NCBI GenBank assembly: GCA_944384235.1
Contig: CALWSP010000005.1
Span: forward strand, 1-33,784
Length of the DNA stretch: 33,784 bases
Direction of reading: 5' to 3'
Source: an uncultured Clostridia bacterium
Lineage (GTDB): Bacteria; Bacillota; Clostridia; Lachnospirales; CAG-274
Of this stretch, positions 24,970 through 33,510 are shown in pieces. Position 1 is the first letter of the stretch. The number at the start of each line of letters is the position of its first letter. Under the pieces are notes generated by a model. It had not been told where the DNA came from, did not search any database, and saw nothing but the letters and a program-made list of their open reading frames with translations. The translations under genes were made by a program, and so were the position numbers.

Positions 24970-25074
24970 AGAGCTACATAACTGACGGAAATGTGGGTTA
25001 CCACAAGGGAGTGTAGCTTTAGTAGAGCCGACCGTCTGGGCAGTTTAAATGCTTGGATTGTGCGGTTTTTTTTA
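24970..25074 (+). promoter_or_regulatory. ZTP (pfl) riboswitch with terminator, controlling purH
   Basis: P1 is AGCTACA (24972-24978) pairing with TGTAGCT (25012-25018). The conserved 3' core CCGACCGTCTGGGCA (25028-25042) matches the pfl consensus with its CUGGGC element. The 3' part can also form a terminator: GTCTGGGCA pairs through G-U bases with TGCTTGGAT (25050-25058), followed by TGCGGTTTTTTTT. Pfl RNAs bind ZTP/AICAR-type purine intermediates that build up when folate is short, and purH, which uses AICAR and 10-formyl-THF, is a classic target. The layout implies that ligand binding prevents termination and turns purH on. Confidence 0.9.
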
Positions 25075-25101
25075 TTTTTACGTCTTTTAGGAGGATATTT
25101 T

Positions 25102-26652
25102 ATGAGAGCTTTAATTAGTGTTTCTGACAAAACTGGTGTTGTTGAATTTGCAAAGGAAATTGCAAAACTTGGAATTGAAATTGTTTCTACTGGCGGGACA
25201 TACAACGTTTTAAAGGCTGAGGGAATTGATGTTATTAACATTTCTGAAGTTACAAACTTCCCTGAATGTTTAGATGGCAGAGTTAAAACTTTACACCCTA
25301 AAATTCACGCTGGCATTTTAGCTATGAGAGCAAACAGCGAGCATATGTCACAAGTTAAAGAGCTTGGCGTTGAGCTTATTGACCTTGTTGTTGTGAACTT
25401 ATACCCTTTTAAAGAAACTATTTTAAAGCCAAATGTTGAGCTTGAAGAAGCTATTGAAAACATTGACATTGGCGGGCCTAGTATGCTTAGAGCAGCTGCT
25501 AAGAATTATCAAGATGTGTCTGTTATTGTGGACCCTTGCGACTATGAAAAGGTTCTTTCAGAGCTTAGAGAAAACAAAAAAGTTAGTGTTGAAACTAATT
25601 TTTACCTTAGTGCAAAAGTTTTTAACCACACAGCTTGTTACGACACTTTAATTGCTAATTATCTTAGAAAAAAGGCTAATTTAGAAAAGTATCCTGACAC
25701 TATTTCTATGACTTTTGAGAAAGTGCAAGATATGAGATACGGCGAAAATCCTCACCAAAAGGCTGCATTTTACAAGGAAATTGGCGAAAACAGCGGTATG
25801 TTAGCTGGCGTTAAGCAACTTCACGGAAAAGAGCTTTCTTTTAACAACATTAACGACACTCACGGAGCTTTAGAGCTTTTAAAAGAGTTTGACGAGCCAA
25901 CTGTTGTGGCTTGCAAACATTCTAACCCTTGTGGCGTTGGCTCAAGCGACAACATTTTTGACGCTTACATTAAGGCTTATTCTAGCGACCCAACTTCTAT
26001 TTTTGGCGGAATTGTTTGTGCTAACAGAGAAATTGACAAGAAAACTGCTGAGGAGATGTCTAAAATTTTCCTTGAAATTATTTTAGCTCCAAGTTTTAGC
26101 GAGGAGGCCATTGAAATTCTTACTAAGAAAAAGAACATTAGGCTTTTAACTCTTGAAAACATTGAGAAAAAGCAAGGCGAGGACGCTTTCGACCTTAAAA
26201 AAGTTAGCGGCGGTTTACTTATTCAGGACATTGACAACAAACTTCTTGCAGGGGAGCTTAAATGTGTTACAAAGAGAAAGCCTACTGAAGAAGAACTTGA
26301 AAATATGTTATTTACTTGGAAGATTGTTAAATATGTTAAGTCAAACGGCATTGCAATTGGAAAAAACAAGCAATCTATTGGCATTGGGCCTGGTCAGGTG
26401 AACAGAATTTGGGCTACTATGCAGGCTATTGACCACGGGCAAAAAACTCTTGGCGAGGATTTTGTTAAGGGGGCTTGTCTTGCTAGCGACGCATTTTTCC
26501 CATTTTCTGACTGTGTTGAGGAGGCTCACAAGGCTGGAATTAGTTGCATTATTCAGCCAGGTGGTTCTATTAGGGACGAGGAGAGTATTAAAGCTTGTGA
26601 CAAGTATCAAATAGCAATGGTGTTTACAGATATGCGTCATTTTAGACATTAA
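25102..26652 (+). CDS. purH: Bifunctional AICAR formyltransferase / IMP cyclohydrolase
   Basis: A 516-residue enzyme for the last two steps of IMP synthesis: AICAR + 10-formyl-THF to FAICAR, then ring closure to IMP. The N-terminal IMP cyclohydrolase (MGS-like) domain has [40 protein letters not shown] and VNLYPF. The C-terminal transformylase has [47 protein letters not shown] and [14 protein letters not shown]. The start is ATG 25102 with AGGAGG (25089-25094); the frame stays open upstream through the riboswitch, but that part is not protein. Expression is under the ZTP riboswitch. Confidence 0.97.
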   Translation: MRALISVSDKTGVVEFAKEIAKLGIEIVSTGGTYNVLKAEGIDVINISEVTNFPECLDGRVKTLHPKIHAGILAMRANSEHMSQVKELGVELIDLVVVNLYPFKETILKPNVELEEAIENIDIGGPSMLRAAAKNYQDVSVIVDPCDYEKVLSELRENKKVSVETNFYLSAKVFNHTACYDTLIANYLRKKANLEKYPDTISMTFEKVQDMRYGENPHQKAAFYKEIGENSGMLAGVKQLHGKELSFNNINDTHGALELLKEFDEPTVVACKHSNPCGVGSSDNIFDAYIKAYSSDPTSIFGGIVCANREIDKKTAEEMSKIFLEIILAPSFSEEAIEILTKKKNIRLLTLENIEKKQGEDAFDLKKVSGGLLIQDIDNKLLAGELKCVTKRKPTEEELENMLFTWKIVKYVKSNGIAIGKNKQSIGIGPGQVNRIWATMQAIDHGQKTLGEDFVKGACLASDAFFPFSDCVEEAHKAGISCIIQPGGSIRDEESIKACDKYQIAMVFTDMRHFRH

Positions 26653-26671
26653 AAAATATAAAAAAAGATAT

Positions 26672-26704
26672 AAAAAAAGCCTACTTTAAGTAGGCTTTTT
26701 ATTT
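26672..26704. terminator. Bidirectional terminator between purH and aroF
   Basis: AAAAAGCCTAC / GTAGGCTTTTT around TTTAA (26674-26700), flanked by A-run and T-run, between convergent genes. Confidence 0.9.
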
Positions 26705-27738
26705 TATAGAATTTGGTACATATCTAAAAGAAGTTTCTTTGTGTCTTCAAAGCTTAAGCAAGGGTCTGTTATGGACTTGCCGTAGATATGGTTTTTAACG
26801 TCACAGCCTTGGCTTCCACCCATTATGTAGCTTTCTATCATTACGCCTTTTACAAGGGATTTTAACCTTTCGTTACAAGAGCGTGAATGGAGAATGTCTT
26901 TTACTATTCTTGGCTGTTCTGTGTGGATTTTTTTGGAGTTAGAGTGGTTTGCATCTACTATTACTGACGGGTTTTCGTATTTTCCTGCCAAGTACATATC
27001 TGAAGCCTGAATTAAGTCTTCATAGTGGTAGTTTTGAATGTGCAAGCCTCTTTTATCTACTGAACCTCTCATTATTGCGTGGGCTAAAGGATTGCCACTT
27101 GTTTGAACTTCGTAGCCGTTATACAAAAAGTCGTGGGACTGTTGGGCTGCCCTAATTGAGTTAAACATAACAGAAAGGTCGCCACTTGTTGGGTTTTTCA
27201 TTCCTACTGGGCAATCTATCCCGCTTGAGATGAGCCTATGTTGCTGGTTTTCAACACTTCTTGCTCCAACTGCTATGTAGGAGAGAATGTCTTCAACAAA
27301 AGGCAAGTTAGAAGGATAGAGCATTTCATCTGCTATTGGAAGGTGTGTTTCTTTTATTACTTTTAAATACATATTCCTTATTGCTTTAATTCCCTCTGAC
27401 ATATTTGGCTCGCCGTTTGGATCTGGCTGGTGCATCATTCCTTTATAGCCCTCGCCAGTTGTTCTTGGCTTGCCAGTGTAAACTCTTATTACTGTGAAAA
27501 TTTTATCACTTACTAGCTTGCTAACTTCTGAAAGCCTTTTTGCATAGTCACAAACTGCTTCTTCATCATCAGCTGAGCAAGGACCTACAATTACTATAAA
27601 CCTATCGTCTTTGCCTGTGAAAATGTTTCTAAGGGCTTTATCGTTTTCTTCCTTTATTTTTCTAAGCTCTTCTGTTAAAGGAGATATTGCCCTTATCTCC
27701 TCTGGAGTTGACATTTTTCTAATGTTTTTAAAGCTCAT
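26704..27738 (-). CDS. aroF: 3-deoxy-7-phosphoheptulonate (DAHP) synthase, AroF/AroG type I
   Basis: A 344-residue enzyme joining phosphoenolpyruvate and erythrose 4-phosphate, the first step of the shikimate pathway. Visible type I signatures: VIVGPCSADD, VIRVYTGKPRTTGEGYKGM, the IADEML segment, GARSVENQQHRLISSG, PVGMKNPTSGDL, VDANHSNSKK and ESYIMGGSQ. These provide PEP-binding Arg/Lys and the metal-site Cys, His, Glu and Asp. Length matches the family (about 340-350). No T-box or leader peptide is seen upstream; control is probably by allosteric feedback. GGAGGG precedes the ATG. Confidence 0.95.
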   Translation of the reverse strand: MSFKNIRKMSTPEEIRAISPLTEELRKIKEENDKALRNIFTGKDDRFIVIVGPCSADDEEAVCDYAKRLSEVSKLVSDKIFTVIRVYTGKPRTTGEGYKGMMHQPDPNGEPNMSEGIKAIRNMYLKVIKETHLPIADEMLYPSNLPFVEDILSYIAVGARSVENQQHRLISSGIDCPVGMKNPTSGDLSVMFNSIRAAQQSHDFLYNGYEVQTSGNPLAHAIMRGSVDKRGLHIQNYHYEDLIQASDMYLAGKYENPSVIVDANHSNSKKIHTEQPRIVKDILHSRSCNERLKSLVKGVMIESYIMGGSQGCDVKNHIYGKSITDPCLSFEDTKKLLLDMYQIL

Positions 27739-27767
27739 TTTATTCCCTCCTTTTTTATATAATATTA

Positions 27768-27796
27768 AATATAGTCTTTTTTTTAAAATTAGTCAA
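27768..27796 (-). promoter_or_regulatory. Promoter of aroF
   Basis: On the minus strand TTGACT (27796-27791), 17-nt spacer, TATATT (27773-27768). Confidence 0.7.
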
Positions 27797-27826
27797 GTGA
27801 TTTTATTAAAATCTATTAATTTGGTA

Positions 27827-27855
27827 TTGAAAAGAGGGGGGATTGTTGGTATAAT
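27827..27855 (+). promoter_or_regulatory. Promoter of the phosphofructokinase gene
   Basis: TTGAAA (27827-27832), 17-nt spacer, TATAAT (27850-27855), divergent from the aroF promoter. Confidence 0.75.
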
Positions 27856-27899
27856 TAAATAAAAAAGCGAAGTTTACTTTACTTGAAAGGAGCTAATTT

Positions 27900-29123
27900 A
27901 TGTCAAGAAACATTATTGTGGGCCAATCTGGTGGGCCTACGGCTGTTATTAACTCCAGTTTAGCTGGCGTTTTCCAAGGGGCTAAAGACCTTGGTGCAAC
28001 TAAAATTTATGGTATGAGAAACGGTATTGAGGGGCTATTAGACGAACAATATATTGATATGAGTGAATATTTAAAGGGCGACATTGATGTTGAAATTTTA
28101 AAAAGAACTCCATCTGCTTTCTTAGGTTCTTGCCGTTTTAAATTGCCTACTTACGAAAAAAGCCCTGAAACTTACGACAGAATTATTGAAGTTTTAAGAA
28201 AGCTTGATATTTCACATTTTTTCTATATTGGCGGAAACGACTCTATGGACACTATTAAGCAACTTAGCCAATATGCTAAGGAGAAAAACATTACTGACAT
28301 CACTTTTATGGGCGTGCCTAAAACTATTGACAACGACCTTGCTGTTACTGACCACACTCCTGGCTTTGGTTCTGCTGCAAAGTATATTGGAACTACAATT
28401 AAAGAGCTTTCTAGGGACTGTGTTGTTCAGCCAATTGACGTTGTTACTATTGTTGAGATTATGGGAAGAAACGCTGGTTGGTTAACTGCTTCTGCTGCTC
28501 TTGCTAGAGGTGAGGACTCTGACGGAGCTGACCTTATTTATTTACCTGAAAAAGTTTTTGAGATGGACAAATTCCTTGCTAAAATTGAGGAAGTTAGAAA
28601 GACTAAAAAACAAGTTCTTGTTGCTGTTTCTGAGGGTGTTAAAACTGCTGATGGAAAGTATGTTTGCGAGGCTGCTAGTTCAAATATGATGGTTGACAGC
28701 TTTGGACACAAGGCTTTAAGCGGAACTGCTACTGCTCTTGCTGATGTTGTTAAAAGCCACTTTGGTTGCAAAACTAGACCTATTGAATTTAGCACTATTC
28801 AAAGATGTGCTAGCCACATTGCTTCTCTTACTGACGTGAACGAGGCTTTCCTTGTTGGTTACAGAGTTGTTAAGGCTGCTTTTGAGGGCGAAACTGGAAA
28901 AGTTGGCATTTATGTTAGAGTTTCTAACAAGCCTTATTTAATGAACACTGACATTTACGACGTTAACGCTATTGCTAATGTTGAAAAGACTGTTCCTGAA
29001 AACTGGATTATTAACGACGGTACATATGTTTCTGAAGAAGCTCTTGACTATATGCGTCCGCTTATTCAAGGAGAGTCTTATCCTTATATGGTAAATGGTT
29101 TACCTAAGCACATTAGATTATAA
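27900..29123 (+). CDS. pfp: 6-phosphofructokinase, pyrophosphate-dependent type
   Basis: A 407-residue glycolytic enzyme making fructose 1,6-bisphosphate. The N-terminal GQSGGPTAVINSS, the GGNDSMDT phosphoryl-donor site (111-118), the PKTIDNDL catalytic loop (K141, D145) and EIMGRNAGW are PFK-A superfamily motifs. Asp114 stands where ATP enzymes have Gly (GGDGS), and Lys141 precedes TIDND; both are marks of PPi-using enzymes. PPi use would save ATP in an anaerobe. Donor preference is inferred from these residues. AAAGGAG precedes the ATG. A hairpin separates it from yihY. Confidence 0.88.
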   Translation: MSRNIIVGQSGGPTAVINSSLAGVFQGAKDLGATKIYGMRNGIEGLLDEQYIDMSEYLKGDIDVEILKRTPSAFLGSCRFKLPTYEKSPETYDRIIEVLRKLDISHFFYIGGNDSMDTIKQLSQYAKEKNITDITFMGVPKTIDNDLAVTDHTPGFGSAAKYIGTTIKELSRDCVVQPIDVVTIVEIMGRNAGWLTASAALARGEDSDGADLIYLPEKVFEMDKFLAKIEEVRKTKKQVLVAVSEGVKTADGKYVCEAASSNMMVDSFGHKALSGTATALADVVKSHFGCKTRPIEFSTIQRCASHIASLTDVNEAFLVGYRVVKAAFEGETGKVGIYVRVSNKPYLMNTDIYDVNAIANVEKTVPENWIINDGTYVSEEALDYMRPLIQGESYPYMVNGLPKHIRL

Positions 29124-29128
29124 TTTTT

Positions 29129-29160
29129 GGGGGTGGCAAGGCTACCCCTTATTTTATTTG
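29129..29160 (+). terminator. Terminator/attenuator after the phosphofructokinase gene
   Basis: 8-bp stem GGGGTGGC (29130-29137) / GCTACCCC (29141-29148) with loop AAG and one G-U pair, followed by TTATTTTATTT. The next gene starts 13 bp later with no clear promoter, so partial read-through probably feeds it. Confidence 0.75.
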
Positions 29161-29173
29161 ACGGAGGGATTTT

Positions 29174-30013
29174 TTGAAGGCTTTTTTGTTTTTTTGGGAA
29201 GTTAAAAACAGAGTTGTTAAAAACGATTTAGTTACTTACGCAAATAGTTTAACTTTTAAGCTGATTTTAGCTATTTTTCCTTTTATTATTGCTCTTTTGG
29301 CTTTTCTTGGTTTTTTGAGCTTGCCTACTGAAAAAATTACTTACGCAATTGTTTTAGATATGCCAAAAGAAATTGGAGAAATGATGAGCCATTATATTAG
29401 CGAAGTGTTAGAAAAAAGAAGCATTAGCCTTTTATCTTCAAGTGCCATTATTGCTATTTACAGCGCCTCTGCTGGTTTTCACACTATGATTAAAGGCGTT
29501 TGCAACTGTTATGACATAAACGAGAACAGAGGCTTTTTTAAAACTAGGCTTATTGGCCTTTTACTTATGTTACTTTTTGTGTTTGTTATTATTGCTATTT
29601 TATATATTGTTATTTTTTGGGACATTATTAACTCTTTTTTAATTAAAATTGGCGTTTTTGAGAAAATTCCACATTTTATTACAACCTTAGTTACCCACAG
29701 CATTGTTGCAGTTGCCATTGTTATTTTTTTAGTTAGTTTATATAAATTTGCTATTAGCATTAAGCTTAAAATTAAATGCCTTTTGCCTGGCGTTTTTTTC
29801 ACAATTATTAGCTGGTTTATTGTTTCAAAACTATTTAACATCTACATTAGCAACTTTTCAAAATATTCTGTTATTTACGGCAGTATTGGGGCTATTTTTG
29901 TTTTTGGAATTTGGCTTTTTCTTCTTTCTTTTTTAATTCTTATGGGCGCTCAAATTAACGCTATTATTAACGACAAAAAGTTTATGGAGGAAATTGGAAT
30001 TAAGAAAGGGTGA
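29174..30013 (+). CDS. YihY/BrkB-family inner membrane protein
   Basis: A 279-residue protein with about six membrane segments. Family landmarks are the N-terminal VTYANSLTFKLILAIFPFIIALLAFLG (the AxxLTFxxxLALFPxLL pattern), the central LPGVFFTIISWFIVSKLFNIYI, and the C-terminal YGSIGAIFVFGIWLFLLSFLILMGAQINAI. The family was once called RNase BN by error; its function is unknown. The start is TTG 29174 with CGGAGGG (29162-29168). It likely depends on read-through from the phosphofructokinase gene. Confidence 0.9.
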   Translation: MKAFLFFWEVKNRVVKNDLVTYANSLTFKLILAIFPFIIALLAFLGFLSLPTEKITYAIVLDMPKEIGEMMSHYISEVLEKRSISLLSSSAIIAIYSASAGFHTMIKGVCNCYDINENRGFFKTRLIGLLLMLLFVFVIIAILYIVIFWDIINSFLIKIGVFEKIPHFITTLVTHSIVAVAIVIFLVSLYKFAISIKLKIKCLLPGVFFTIISWFIVSKLFNIYISNFSKYSVIYGSIGAIFVFGIWLFLLSFLILMGAQINAIINDKKFMEEIGIKKG

Positions 30014-30017
30014 AATG

Positions 30018-30050
30018 AAAAAAGGCTCGTTAAACGAGCCTTTAAGTAAG
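30018..30050. terminator. Terminator between yihY-like gene and ferredoxin gene
   Basis: 11-bp stem AAAGGCTCGTT (30021-30031) / AACGAGCCTTT (30033-30043). The minus strand has the longer T-run (A-rich at 30015-30023), so it mainly ends the ferredoxin transcript; it may work both ways. Confidence 0.85.
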
Positions 30051-30066
30051 TTAGAGATATAAAAAA

Positions 30067-30234
30067 TTATGCCTGTGGAGCACCAACTGGGCAAACATTT
30101 GCACAAGAACCACAATCAATGCAAGTGTCTGCATCGATAACGTACTTGCTATCACCCTCGCTAATTGCTGAAACAGGACATTCAGCTGCACAAGCGCCGC
30201 AGCTGATGCAATCATCATTAATAGTATATGCCAT
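30067..30234 (-). CDS. 2[4Fe-4S] clostridial-type ferredoxin
   Basis: A 55-residue electron carrier. Two cluster motifs are complete: CISCGACAAECP and CIDCGSCANVCP, each CxxCxxCxxxCP, eight Cys in all. Length and the AYTIND opening are typical of clostridial ferredoxins. I start it at the ATG of MAYTIND; the frame is open 11 residues further, but GGAGGTG sits 10-16 bases before this ATG and within that extension. It is transcribed alone. It could supply electrons to the acyl-CoA dehydratase activase or to the flavoproteins in this window, which is inference. Confidence 0.97.
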   Translation of the reverse strand: MAYTINDDCISCGACAAECPVSAISEGDSKYVIDADTCIDCGSCANVCPVGAPQA

Positions 30235-30285
30235 AGTTAAGCACCTCCAAAAAATTTTCGCAAGCATTTTTGCTTACATTAATAT

Positions 30286-30312
30286 ATTATAACAAAATTA
30301 TAAAAATAGCAA
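30286..30312 (-). promoter_or_regulatory. Likely promoter of the ferredoxin gene
   Basis: On the minus strand TATAAT (30291-30286) with TTGCTA (30312-30307) 15 nt upstream, a sub-optimal spacing. A small hairpin (AAGCA/TGCTT, about 30262-30275) lies in the leader. Confidence 0.45.
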
Positions 30313-30340
30313 GTAGTTTTTTAAATTTTTAATATTTTTT

Positions 30341-30371
30341 TTGACACAATTTTGGTAGAATATGTTAAAAT
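30341..30371 (+). promoter_or_regulatory. Promoter of tldD-tldE
   Basis: Consensus TTGACA (30341-30346) with TTAAAA or TAAAAT (30365-30371) 18-19 nt downstream. The leader would be very short, since the ribosome site starts at 30378. Confidence 0.55.
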
Positions 30372-30394
30372 TAATTGAAAGGAGTTTTTTGAAT

Positions 30395-31768
30395 ATGATT
30401 GACAAAAGTATTATTGAATTAGTTTTACTTAGTGCAGTTTCTAACGGGGCTGAATTTGCTGAAGTTTTTGTGGAAAACAACGTTAAAAACAGCCTTTCTC
30501 TTATAAATGGAAAAGTTGAAAGCTCAAACTCTGGCGTGGACTTTGGCTGTGGAATTAGAATTATTAACAAAGACAGAGTTGTTTACACTTACACAAACAA
30601 AGTGAACAAAGAAAACCTTATTAGGCTTGCCAAAGAGGGAGCAAGGGCGTTAAAGGGCAAAAGCCAAATTAAAAACATTGTTTTTAGCGACCTTGATTTT
30701 GACAAGCTTTATATACCTAAAAAAGAGTTTGACAAAAGGGCTATTGTGGAAATGTTAAGAGGCGGAAGTAGTGTTTGCTACAACTTTAGCAACCAAATTA
30801 CCCAAACTAATATGGGATATATGGATTCAAAGCAAAATGTTTTAATTGCAAACACTAACGGGCTTTTTGCAGAGGACGAGAGAGTTAGAACAAGGGTTAT
30901 GATTTCTGCTATTGCCTCAAACGGGGACGAAAAGCAAACTGGTTATTTTGGGCCTGGGGCTTTAAAAGGGTTTGAGTTTTACGAGGAAATTAACATAGAA
31001 GAAATTGCAAAAGAAGCGGCTAGGTCTGCTGTTACAATGTTAAACGCAAGAGAGTGCCCTAGCGGGAAAATGGACGCAATTTTAGACAACGGCTTTGGTG
31101 GAGTTATTTTCCACGAGGCTTGTGGACACGGCCTTGAGGCTAGTGGAATTAGCAAAAATGCCTCTGTTTTTGCTGGAAAAATTGGGCAACAAATTGCTAG
31201 CGAAAAAATTACTGCTATTGACGACGGAACTATTGCTGGAAAGTGGGGCAGCATTAACATTGACGACGAGGGCGAAAGAGGCAGAAAAAATGTTTTAATT
31301 GAAAACGGCATTTTAAAAGGCTATTTAGTTGACAAATTTAACGGAAGTAAAATTGGAATGGAGGCTACTGGTTCATCAAGGAGAGAAAGCTACAAAAACA
31401 TTCCTACTTCTAGAATGACTAACACTTACATTGCCAGCGGAAAGGACAAAAAAGAGGACATTATTAAGCAAACTGAATATGGAATTTATGCAAAGTATAT
31501 GGGTGGCGGTTCTGTAAACCCTGCTAGTGGAGAGTTTAACTTTGCTGTGAACGAGGCTTACATTATTAGAAACGGGGAAATTTGTGAGCCAGTTAAAAGC
31601 GCTACCCTTATTGGCAAAGGGGCTGAAGTTTTGAAAAACATTGATATGGTTTCTGACAACTTAGCTCTTGCTGAGGGTATGTGCGGAGCATCTAGCGGAA
31701 GTGTGCCTGTGTGTGTTGGCCAGCCTATGCTTAGAGTTAAAAACATTACAGTAGGGGGTAGAGGCTAA
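30395..31768 (+). CDS. tldD: TldD metallopeptidase subunit
   Basis: A 457-residue zinc protease subunit. The motif HEACGH (240-245) in GGVIFHEACGHGLEA is the HExxxH signature of TldD. Other markers are LSLINGKVESSNSGVDFGCGIRI near the start, NVLIENGILKGYLVDKFNG, MTNTYIASGK and the C-terminal GGGSVNPASGEFNF. TldD works with TldE as a heterodimer that threads and cuts unfolded peptides; in enterobacteria it matures microcin B17. I start at ATG 30395 (AAAGGAG at 30378-30384); TTG 30389 is also possible. The frame open to 30362 overlaps the promoter and is not credible. Its stop abuts tldE. Confidence 0.94.
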   Translation: MIDKSIIELVLLSAVSNGAEFAEVFVENNVKNSLSLINGKVESSNSGVDFGCGIRIINKDRVVYTYTNKVNKENLIRLAKEGARALKGKSQIKNIVFSDLDFDKLYIPKKEFDKRAIVEMLRGGSSVCYNFSNQITQTNMGYMDSKQNVLIANTNGLFAEDERVRTRVMISAIASNGDEKQTGYFGPGALKGFEFYEEINIEEIAKEAARSAVTMLNARECPSGKMDAILDNGFGGVIFHEACGHGLEASGISKNASVFAGKIGQQIASEKITAIDDGTIAGKWGSINIDDEGERGRKNVLIENGILKGYLVDKFNGSKIGMEATGSSRRESYKNIPTSRMTNTYIASGKDKKEDIIKQTEYGIYAKYMGGGSVNPASGEFNFAVNEAYIIRNGEICEPVKSATLIGKGAEVLKNIDMVSDNLALAEGMCGASSGSVPVCVGQPMLRVKNITVGGRG

Positions 31769-33100
31769 ATGGAAATTAAAAAGATAAAAGAAGAAATTTT
31801 TGAAAAGGCTAGGGAAGTTGGTTTTTTAGAAAGCGAAATTTACATTAGCCAAAGTTCTAGTTTTAAAGTTAGCGTTTACAAAAGCGAGATTGAAAAGTTT
31901 CAAAACAGCGAAAGTGGCGGGCTTTGTTTTAGAGGCATTATTGACGGCAAAATGGGATATTATTTTAGCGAGCAGGTAGAAAACATTAACCCTTATGAAA
32001 TTGTTAAAGGGGCTAGAGAAAACGCTATTTTAATTGAAAGCGAGGACGAAGAAGAAATTTTTGCTGGAAGCAAAGAGTACAAAAACTTTGAAAACTTTGA
32101 CGAGGAAATTGAAAAGCTAAGTGTTGAGGAAAAAATTAAAATGGCTTTTGAAATGGAGGAGCTTGTTAAAGGCGAGGGTATTAGCGTGAACAGCTCAACT
32201 GTTGCAAAGGGCAAAACAAAAACTTACATTTTTAACACAAAAGGCCTTGAGCTTGAAAAAGAAAGTTGCTACATTCTTGCCTACATTGAGGCTATGGCAA
32301 CTAAAGGGGAGCAGACAAAGGAAATGGGCAAAAGCAAAATTTCTGTTAGTTTAAAAGACTTTGACTACAAGAAAATTTGTTATGAGCTTAAAAAGGACCT
32401 TATTGCCTCCCTTGGAGCTGAGCCTATTGAAAGTGGAAAGCAAAAGGTTTTATTAAAAAACGAGGTTTTTGCCGACCTTTTAAGCTGTTTTGTTGGAAAC
32501 TTTTATGCTGAAAATGTGCAAAAGGGCTTTTCTAGGTTAAAGGGCAAGATTGGAGAAAAAGTTGGCGTTGATTTTCTTACTATTACAGACAACCCATTTC
32601 TTAAAGGTGGGTTAGACAGCTGTAACTTTGACAGCGAGGGCGTTGCAACTTATGAAAAAAAGGTTATTGAAAAGGGAATTTTAAAAACTTTCTTATACAA
32701 CCTTAAGGCCGCTAAAAAAGACGGAGTTAGTTCAACTGGAAACGGTTTTAAAGACAGTTTTAAAGCCAAGGTTAGAACTAGCTGCACAAACTTTTATGTA
32801 GAAAAGGGCGAGCTTAGTTTTGAAAGCCTTATTAAAGAAGTTGAAAACGGAATTTTAATTACTGACGTTGCAGGGTTACATTCTGGAACTAACAGCATTT
32901 CTGGGGACTTTTCTGTTGCCTGCGAGGGTTTTTTAATTAAAAACGGCAAAATTGACAAGCCTTTAAACCAAATTGTTATGGCTGACAACTTTTATGATAT
33001 GCTTTTTAAAATTCAAAAAATTGGAAAGGATTTAGAGTTTTATTCTAGCATTGCTTCGCCATCTATTATTGTTTCAAATGTGAACATTTCTGGCATTTAA
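31769..33100 (+). CDS. tldE: TldE/PmbA subunit
   Basis: A 443-residue partner of TldD without the HExxxH motif, as is normal for TldE. Recognisable segments: SEIEKFQNSESGGLCFRGIIDGKMGYYF, VLLKNEVFADLLSCFVGNFYAENVQKG, the FDSEGVATYEKKVIEKGILKTFLYN segment, and the C-terminal LHSGTNSISGDFSVACEGFLIKNGK. The ATG follows the tldD stop with no gap, so the two are translationally coupled and made in equal amount. No RiPP precursor gene is visible beside them in this window. Confidence 0.93.
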   Translation: MEIKKIKEEIFEKAREVGFLESEIYISQSSSFKVSVYKSEIEKFQNSESGGLCFRGIIDGKMGYYFSEQVENINPYEIVKGARENAILIESEDEEEIFAGSKEYKNFENFDEEIEKLSVEEKIKMAFEMEELVKGEGISVNSSTVAKGKTKTYIFNTKGLELEKESCYILAYIEAMATKGEQTKEMGKSKISVSLKDFDYKKICYELKKDLIASLGAEPIESGKQKVLLKNEVFADLLSCFVGNFYAENVQKGFSRLKGKIGEKVGVDFLTITDNPFLKGGLDSCNFDSEGVATYEKKVIEKGILKTFLYNLKAAKKDGVSSTGNGFKDSFKAKVRTSCTNFYVEKGELSFESLIKEVENGILITDVAGLHSGTNSISGDFSVACEGFLIKNGKIDKPLNQIVMADNFYDMLFKIQKIGKDLEFYSSIASPSIIVSNVNISGI

Positions 33101-33160
33101 AAAGGAAAGTATTTCTATTTAAAAAAATTAATATTTTAGGGTTTTTAGACAATAATATTA

Positions 33161-33186
33161 TTAATCGGAACTGCAGTACTGATTAA
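33161..33186 (+). promoter_or_regulatory. Inverted repeat upstream of the DUF378 gene
   Basis: TTAATC (33161-33166) and GATTAA (33181-33186), with inner pairs interrupted by one mismatch and a CTGCAG centre. It lies 62 bp before the start codon. It could be an operator or leader hairpin; no clear sigma-A promoter is seen here. Confidence 0.35.
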
Positions 33187-33247
33187 GATTTGCTTTGACT
33201 TATGATTGCTTTATCTAGTTTGTGTGCAAACAGAAAGGAGGGCGTTT

Positions 33248-33475
33248 ATGAGTATGAAAGCCTTAGATTACACAGCTCTTACTTTAGTCATTATTGGCGC
33301 AATTAACTGGGGGCTTATTGGCTTTTTCCAGTTTGACCTTGTGGCTACTTTATTTGGCGGTATGGATTCTTGGATAAGCAGAATTATTTATGCTTTAGTT
33401 GGTATTTCAGGTATTTATACTTTAACCTTATATGGCAAAATGGACAATGAAGAAGTTGTGGTTAATAATCATTAA
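33248..33475 (+). CDS. DUF378 small membrane protein
   Basis: A 75-residue protein with two membrane spans: ALTLVIIGAINWGLIGFFQFDLVATLFGG, the family signature (IGxxNWGLxG), and IIYALVGISGIYTLTLYG. The function of DUF378 is unknown. I start at ATG 33248, seven bases after AAAGGAGGG (33234-33242); the frame is open 14 residues upstream but without a ribosome site. A terminator follows directly. Confidence 0.88.
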   Translation: MSMKALDYTALTLVIIGAINWGLIGFFQFDLVATLFGGMDSWISRIIYALVGISGIYTLTLYGKMDNEEVVVNNH

Positions 33476-33481
33476 TTTTAA

Positions 33482-33510
33482 AATAGCCGACTATGTCGGT
33501 TATTTTTTTG
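33482..33510 (+). terminator. Terminator after the DUF378 gene
   Basis: AATAGCCGAC / GTCGGTTATT around TAT (33482-33504), followed by seven T. Confidence 0.85.

Noticed and set aside
24991..25101. Upstream extension of the purH frame into the leader
   Set aside because: The extension lies within the ZTP riboswitch and its terminator; AGGAGG at 25089-25094 and the conserved [12 protein letters not shown] fix the start at 25102.
30235..30267. Eleven-residue N-terminal extension of the ferredoxin
   Set aside because: The GGAGGTG ribosome site lies inside the extension, and clostridial ferredoxins begin with the MAYxI(N/T)D type sequence.
30362..30394. Longer start for TldD at 30362
   Set aside because: This ATG overlaps the predicted -10 region, and the AAAGGAG site at 30378-30384 serves ATG 30395.
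33206..33247. Upstream extension of the DUF378 protein
   Set aside because: No ribosome site before 33206, while AAAGGAGGG stands seven bases before ATG 33248.
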